From Phormidium ambiguum IAM M-71 (GTDB taxonomy: Bacteria; Cyanobacteriota; Cyanobacteriia; Cyanobacteriales; Aerosakkonemataceae): a stretch of DNA of 64,000 bases. A program made the position numbers and the translations under genes. Positions within the stretch are counted from its first letter, which is position 1; the number at the start of each line of letters is the position of its first letter. Positions 59,349 through 64,000 of this stretch are shown here, in pieces. The stretch covers positions 62,001 through 126,000 of the forward strand of contig NZ_MRCE01000010.1 in NCBI RefSeq assembly GCF_001904725.1. Direction: 5' to 3'. Below the pieces are notes generated by a model that worked only from the letters and a program-made list of their open reading frames with translations, was not told the origin of the DNA and did no database searches.

Positions 59349-60848
59349 TCATTTCTCGCTTAAAACTTGACCTATCTCTTTAATTCGCTGCAAGATTTCT
59401 TTGACGTGACTAAGAGTAGTATGAGGATTGAGGAGAGTAAACTTTAAGTAAACTTTGCGATTGATTTGAGTTTGAGCAATAACAGCCTCTCCAGTTCGTA
59501 ATAAAGTTAACCTGATTTGTTGGTTAATCGAATTTGCCAACTCAGAATTTCGGGGAAGATAACGGAAAACCACAGCATTAATTGTGGGAAAATTAACTAA
59601 TTCTAAATCCGAATCATCCTTAATTAAATTAGCAGTCGATCGAGCAAGTTTTATTGTAGTTTCAATCATCTCTGCTAACCGCTTTTGTCCGATCGCTTGC
59701 AGCGTAACAAACAACTTCAACCCATCAAAACGTCGGGTAGTTTGCACAGATTTAGTCACCAAATCCACCATCCCAAACTCTGAGTGACTTTCGGGATTTA
59801 GATAGTCAGCGTGCAATCTAATTAACTCAAAATTCAGGCGATTTTTGAGTAAAAAAGCACCGCAACTAATTGGTTGGTAAAACAGTTTGTGGAAGTCTAC
59901 TGCGATCGAATCTGCACTATCAATTCCCCTCAACAAATGAGAGTAGGAATCGCATATTGCTAACGCACCGCCATACGCCGCATCTACGTGCAACCAAACT
60001 CCCTGCTTTTGGGCAATTTCACCGATCTCTTCTAACGGATCGATACTGCCAAAATCAGTCGTTCCCGCAGTTGCTACAATAGCGATCGGCAAACATCCCT
60101 TCTGCTTTAAAGCGTGCAAAGTTTCCTGCAACTTCTCCGCAGACATCCGATACTCAGTATCCGTTGCTACTGGAACTACCGCTTTTTCCCCTAAACCCAA
60201 TTGCGCCGCAGCTTGGCGAACTGTGAAATGGGCAACTTCGGAACAGAGAATGCGGAAACGAGACGCTTCAGGTGGTAAACCTTGCTGTTGAATCGACCAA
60301 TTTAGGTGTTTGAGGGCAAAGCGATCGCGTGCCAGCAGCAATCCCATAAAATTGGACTGCGTACCACCACTGGTAAAAATCCCGTCTGCTATCTCCCTAT
60401 AACCAAACCACGCACAGACTTGACGAATCATCTGCTGTTCTAAGTGCGTCGCTACTGCACTCTGATCCCAGGAATCCATCGATTGATTCATCCCACTAAT
60501 CAGCACTTCCGCCGCTAAAGCAGGAATTGCTGGTGGACAATGCAGGTGAGCAACACAGGCAGGATGGGAAACCACAACTGAGTTATTGAGAATAATTTTA
60601 CCAGTAGTGTGTAAAACTTGTTGCAAAGTTTTCCCAACTTTGGGACAAAAGTTAATATCATCTAAAGCTGCGGCTAATTCTTCTGGAGATTTGCCGCTAT
60701 AAGGTTGAGACTGTGAGCTAAAGTGACTAATCAGCAATTCCTGTGCCAAAGCGATCGCTTCTCGATACGCCGCCCAACTTGCTTCTGAATTCCCCAACAA
60801 TTCAGCATCAAAGCACTTTTGCGGCAGATTTTCCGGCAAACTCAGCAT
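59349..60848 (-). CDS. rhbB: L-2,4-diaminobutyrate decarboxylase, RhbB-like
   Basis: 499 residues, PLP group II decarboxylase. PLP-binding Lys in AVDFHKLFYQP; VHVDAAYGGALAIC; GGTQSNFMGLLLARD. It turns diaminobutyrate into 1,3-diaminopropane. Stop and start overlap with the aminotransferase by one base (TAATG), so strictly coupled. Symbol by analogy. Confidence 0.9.
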   Translation of the reverse strand: MLSLPENLPQKCFDAELLGNSEASWAAYREAIALAQELLISHFSSQSQPYSGKSPEELAAALDDINFCPKVGKTLQQVLHTTGKIILNNSVVVSHPACVAHLHCPPAIPALAAEVLISGMNQSMDSWDQSAVATHLEQQMIRQVCAWFGYREIADGIFTSGGTQSNFMGLLLARDRFALKHLNWSIQQQGLPPEASRFRILCSEVAHFTVRQAAAQLGLGEKAVVPVATDTEYRMSAEKLQETLHALKQKGCLPIAIVATAGTTDFGSIDPLEEIGEIAQKQGVWLHVDAAYGGALAICDSYSHLLRGIDSADSIAVDFHKLFYQPISCGAFLLKNRLNFELIRLHADYLNPESHSEFGMVDLVTKSVQTTRRFDGLKLFVTLQAIGQKRLAEMIETTIKLARSTANLIKDDSDLELVNFPTINAVVFRYLPRNSELANSINQQIRLTLLRTGEAVIAQTQINRKVYLKFTLLNPHTTLSHVKEILQRIKEIGQVLSEK

Positions 60849-62290
60849 TAACTCACCTCTGCTAAAACTTGCGATTCTGCCGCTTGAACTGCTGCCGCAA
60901 AAATTTCGCTAATACTGTCAATTTGTTCTTCTGTGACGATTAATGGCGGTAAAAAGCGGACTACGCTGCTAAAACGTCCTCCTAATTCCAAAATTAGCCC
61001 TCTTCTTAAACATTCTGCTTGAATCAGCTTCGCCATTGCCGGATAAGCGGGATACTTTTCATTGCACATTGGCGCATCGGAATTAACCACTTCCACCCCA
61101 ATCATTAACCCACGTCCCCGCACATTACCGATGTAGCGAGTTTGTTGTTGAATGCTTTGCAGGTTTTGCAGTAAGCGATCGCCCATTTTCGCCGCCCAAT
61201 CCATCAATTGATGTTCCAAAATATAATTAAGCGTCGCTATTCCTGCTGCCATCGCCAATTGATTACCGCGAAAGGTTCCTGCGTGTGCCCCTGGTTGCCA
61301 ACTGTCGAGGTTTTCCCGATACAACACCACCGAAAGCGGCAAACTTCCGCCGATCGCTTTCGAGAGTAACACCACATCTGGCACAATCCCCGAATGCTCA
61401 AAAGCGTATAATTTACCCGTTCTGCCCCATCCGGTTTGAATTTCATCCACAATTAAGGGAATATCTCGCTCTTGCGTCATTTTGCGGATTTCTTGTACCC
61501 AAGCATCGGGCGCAGGAATCGCCCCACCTTCGCCTTGAACGATTTCTAAAATCATCCCAGCTGGGTGATTAATGCCGCTTTCTGGATCGTCCAAAACGTG
61601 CTTAATATAATGACTGCTAAGGCGATGTCCCGCTTCCCCGCCCACCCCAAAAGGACAACGATAATCTGAAGGATAAGGCAAGAAATGAACATCGCTCATC
61701 AATCCGGCGATCGCTTCTTTCGGTGCCAGCTTACCCGTTAAACTCAACGCCCCATGAGTCATCCCATGATAACCGCCGTGAAATGACAGCATTGAGCGTC
61801 TTCCCGTCGCCGTTTTTACCAGTTTCACTGCCGCTTCCACCGCATCGGCCCCAGAAGGCCCACAAAACTGAATCCGTGCCTGTGATGCAAAGTCAGGAGG
61901 CAAACTAGCAAATAAGTCCTCAACAAACTGATCTTTAATTGGTGTGGTTAAATCCAGTGTATGCAACGGGTAACTGTCGTCTAGTACCTGTCGCATTGCT
62001 GCTAAGACAACCGGATGATTATGCCCCAAAGCCAGAGTTCCCGCACCTGCTAAACAGTCAAAATACTGTCTTCCATCAGCATCAGTGATGAAAATCCCTT
62101 TGGCGGCGCGAATTGCTAAAGGAATTGAGCGCGGATAGCTGCGGGCGTTCGATTCTCTCTGTTTTTGGCGATCGAGATAAGCTTGCGATCGCCTCCCAGG
62201 TACAGGTCGTAAACCTGTATCAGAGTAAATGTTAATAGGCCGGATGAACTCCTGCTCCTGCGAGGAGGAGTTGTTGCAGGTTGGATACAC
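60848..62290 (-). CDS. rhbA: Diaminobutyrate-2-oxoglutarate aminotransferase, RhbA-like
   Basis: 480 residues, class III PLP transaminase. DEIQTGWGRTGKLYAFE, PLP Lys in LLSKAIGGSLPLSVV, and GGRFSSVVRFLPPLI at the end. It makes L-2,4-diaminobutyrate from aspartate semialdehyde. First gene of the biosynthesis operon. The N-terminal 45 residues include a stretch (DTGLRPVPGRRSQAYLDR) coded by two small inverted repeats (62167-62193, 62201-62219). Symbol by analogy. Confidence 0.9.
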   Translation of the reverse strand: MYPTCNNSSSQEQEFIRPINIYSDTGLRPVPGRRSQAYLDRQKQRESNARSYPRSIPLAIRAAKGIFITDADGRQYFDCLAGAGTLALGHNHPVVLAAMRQVLDDSYPLHTLDLTTPIKDQFVEDLFASLPPDFASQARIQFCGPSGADAVEAAVKLVKTATGRRSMLSFHGGYHGMTHGALSLTGKLAPKEAIAGLMSDVHFLPYPSDYRCPFGVGGEAGHRLSSHYIKHVLDDPESGINHPAGMILEIVQGEGGAIPAPDAWVQEIRKMTQERDIPLIVDEIQTGWGRTGKLYAFEHSGIVPDVVLLSKAIGGSLPLSVVLYRENLDSWQPGAHAGTFRGNQLAMAAGIATLNYILEHQLMDWAAKMGDRLLQNLQSIQQQTRYIGNVRGRGLMIGVEVVNSDAPMCNEKYPAYPAMAKLIQAECLRRGLILELGGRFSSVVRFLPPLIVTEEQIDSISEIFAAAVQAAESQVLAEVS

Positions 62291-62336
62291 TTGTTGTTTC
62301 CTTCAACTTGCTGTCAGTAAGGTTTCTCTAAGTATT

Positions 62337-62351
62337 TGAGAAATATTCTTA
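62337..62351. promoter_or_regulatory. Fur-box-like site
   Basis: TGAGAAATATTCTTA matches 10 of 14 fixed positions of TGATAATNATTATCA. 47 bases before the aminotransferase start. Weak alone, but supported by a second site at 62390. Confidence 0.4.
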
Positions 62352-62389
62352 ATAAATTGTCTCTACAAGTGCAGTATCTTAAACCTAAA

Positions 62390-62404
62390 TAATAATTAAT
62401 GTCA
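62390..62404. promoter_or_regulatory. Fur-box-like site
   Basis: TAATAATTAATGTCA matches 11 of 14 fixed positions of the Fur consensus. 100 bases before the siderophore operon start. With the site at 62337, it makes iron control of the operon likely. Confidence 0.5.
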
Positions 62405-62564
62405 ATAAGCTGTCAAAAGAAATCCAAAAAAATTTTCCCTTGGCGAATCTGTCATTGCGCCAAATGAAACAAATACCTCCAGGGGGGAATGTTCAGAAAA
62501 ATTCTTCCGTCTTATGGTGAGTAAATTAATACTTGCTAATATTTCTGCTAAATAAGCCAGACTC

Positions 62565-64000
62565 ATGGGACGAAAAACATCCCTTTGCTTAACAACTTAT
62601 ATAGTTCCCTTAGCTAGCGTTACAGTAGCACTACTATTGACATTTCCGCTGCGATCGCTCTTACAAGCAACAATTTTCCCTTTTTTCTACGCCGCAGTAG
62701 CCATTGCCGCTTGGTCAGGTGGTCTAATTGCAGGTTTAGTAACAGTGGGACTCGCCACCATAGTCATCAACTATTTTTTTATTCCCCCACTCAACTCGTT
62801 TGTATTATCAGATTTGTCGGGTACAGTCCGGCTGGGGTCATTTGTATTGGTATCCTTACTGATCAATTTCCTCAGCGCGGAGTTGCGGACGGCAAAAGAA
62901 AGATTAGAAAAAAATTTCCAAAAAACCAGCCAAAGTGAAGAAAGATTCCGGTTAGCAGTGAGTAACCCTTCGATCGCACTATTTCATCAAAACCTTGACT
63001 TACGCTATCAATGGATTTTTAACCCCCAAGCCTTTAATTTATCAGAAGATATATTAGGGAAAAGCGATGCTGACTTGTTTCCCCCCACAGAAGCAGAAGC
63101 ATTAACATCAAGCAAACAGCAGGTAATTCAATCAGAAAAATCAATTAGACAAGAAATAAGCTTAACCACTAACGGTGGTCAAAAATGGTATGACCTATTA
63201 ATAGAACCGCTAAAGCAAGGAAAGCAAATTATTGGAGTCAGCTGTGCCGCTTTTGATATAACTGAACGCAAGCAAGCAGAAATGGCTTTACAGGAAAGCC
63301 GAGAATTGTTTGAATCTTTTATGCAGTACAGTCCGACCACAGCTTTTATTAAAGATAAATCAGGACGTTATCTCTACGTTAATTCATTTATTGAAAACAC
63401 ATTTAAGCGATCGCGCCACGAATGGCTAGGCAAAACCGACTTTGATTTATTTCCCTCAGAAGCTGCTCAGCAATGGCGAAAAAATGATTTGCTAGTATTA
63501 ATTGAAGGCAAAACCTTACAAGTAGAAGAAATCGTTCCCCTCGAAGATGGAGAACATTACTTTCTCTCCTTCAAATTTCTTTTGCAAAACTCAACTGGAG
63601 AACAGCTAATCGCCGGAATGTCCCTCGATATTTCCGAACAAAAACGAGCCGAAGCTGCTTTGCGAGAAAGTGAAGCTCGTTTTCGTCATCTAGCAGATAC
63701 CGCTCCGGTTTTAATCTGGATGTCAGACACTACTAAACTCTGCAATTATTTTAATAAATCCTGGTTAGACTTTACCGGACGCACAATCGAGCAAGAGTTA
63801 GGCAATGGTTGGTCGGACAGGGTTCATCCCGATGATTTTCAGCGTTGTCTCGATACTTACACTACTTCCTTTGATGCCCGTCAAGAATTCAAAATGGAGT
63901 ACCGTTTACGGCGTTTTGATGGGGAGTATCGCTGGATATTCGATCATGGGATTCCCCGTTATACCCCAGATGGGGACTTTCTCGGCTACATTGGTTCTTG
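62565..64000 (+). CDS. Membrane-anchored multi-PAS sensor kinase, 3' part cut by window edge
   Basis: An open frame from ATG 62565 to the right edge (478 full codons). Residues about 1-110 are a DUF4118/KdpD-like block of four helices (LTTYIVPLASVTVALLLTFP; IFPFFYAAVAIAAWSGGLIA). Then a short coil (LRTAKERLEKNF) and PAS domains at about 125-245, 250-368 and 372 to the edge (ERFRLAVSNPSIALFHQ; FESFMQYSPTTAFIKDKSG; RFRHLADTAPVLIWMSDTT), each ending DITERKQ or DISEQKR. A histidine kinase domain is expected beyond the window. It is divergent from the siderophore operon, but no functional link is shown. ORF is visible from the sequence. Confidence 0.85.
   Translation, partial: MGRKTSLCLTTYIVPLASVTVALLLTFPLRSLLQATIFPFFYAAVAIAAWSGGLIAGLVTVGLATIVINYFFIPPLNSFVLSDLSGTVRLGSFVLVSLLINFLSAELRTAKERLEKNFQKTSQSEERFRLAVSNPSIALFHQNLDLRYQWIFNPQAFNLSEDILGKSDADLFPPTEAEALTSSKQQVIQSEKSIRQEISLTTNGGQKWYDLLIEPLKQGKQIIGVSCAAFDITERKQAEMALQESRELFESFMQYSPTTAFIKDKSGRYLYVNSFIENTFKRSRHEWLGKTDFDLFPSEAAQQWRKNDLLVLIEGKTLQVEEIVPLEDGEHYFLSFKFLLQNSTGEQLIAGMSLDISEQKRAEAALRESEARFRHLADTAPVLIWMSDTTKLCNYFNKSWLDFTGRTIEQELGNGWSDRVHPDDFQRCLDTYTTSFDARQEFKMEYRLRRFDGEYRWIFDHGIPRYTPDGDFLGYIGS

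Overview
The window is cyanobacterial chromosome. The evidence is the dense scatter of GCGATCGC/CGATCG (HIP1-like) motifs, a divergent heme oxygenase / Mg-protoporphyrin cyclase (acsF) pair, a cyanobacterial-type short Mrp antiporter operon, TonB-dependent receptors with N-terminal AMIN domains, and a schizokinen/rhizobactin-like siderophore operon. Base composition is AT-rich with short intergenic repeats, as in multicellular, large-genome cyanobacteria; the genus cannot be told from this. I saw no tRNA, rRNA, CRISPR array, insertion-sequence transposase or phage gene.

Layout. 0-1.9 kb: end of a sensor/response-regulator pair (minus strand, runs off the left edge). 2.3-11.7 kb: a tight ten-gene minus-strand operon: secreted NTF2-like protein, MgdA-like GT2 glucosyltransferase, D-aminoacylase-type amidohydrolase, Mpo1-like (DUF962) protein, two Rieske oxygenases, a GNAT-like protein, two different diiron (ferritin-like and AurF-like) proteins and a 2Fe-2S ferredoxin. 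Its product is unknown and it is the best candidate here for an undescribed pathway, probably acting on a lipid or N-acyl compound. 12-13.2 kb: a divergent desaturase-like/SDR fusion. 13.4-21.4 kb: a beta-helix pectate-lyase-like protein, a Wzc-like tyrosine kinase and two GT4 glycosyltransferases (extracellular polysaccharide). 21.5-23.7 kb: heme oxygenase and acsF. 24-25.6 kb: a urate hydroxylase (HpxO) and 5-hydroxyisourate hydrolase pair. 25.7-26.8 kb: a PIN-toxin/excisionase-like antitoxin module. 27-30.9 kb: mrpCDEFG-(short A)-B cation/proton antiporter.

31-62.3 kb is an iron-acquisition island. ExbB/ExbD/TonB energise outer-membrane transport. Locus A (35.4-45.5 kb) has a Suc/Fer-like protein, an ABC ATPase, an MFS exporter, a periplasmic binding protein, a TonB-dependent receptor, a PchR-like AraC regulator and two FecCD permeases. 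Locus B (45.6-62.3 kb, all minus strand) carries the siderophore biosynthesis enzymes in pathway order (aminotransferase, decarboxylase, IucA-type synthetase, acetyltransferase, N-hydroxylase, exporter, IucC-type synthetase), then its own receptor, ATPase, binding protein and fused permease. The enzyme set predicts a schizokinen-like citrate dihydroxamate. Fur-box-like sites lie before tonB, between the AraC gene and the permeases, and before the biosynthesis operon. 62.6 kb to the end is a membrane-anchored multi-PAS sensor, cut by the right edge.

Several repeat families thread through the intergenic spaces: a CCCCTCCCCG hairpin family (five copies, one a 94-bp near-perfect palindrome that also encodes the end of a protein), a small MITE-like element, and period-10 and period-9 microrepeats concentrated at gene borders in the siderophore locus.
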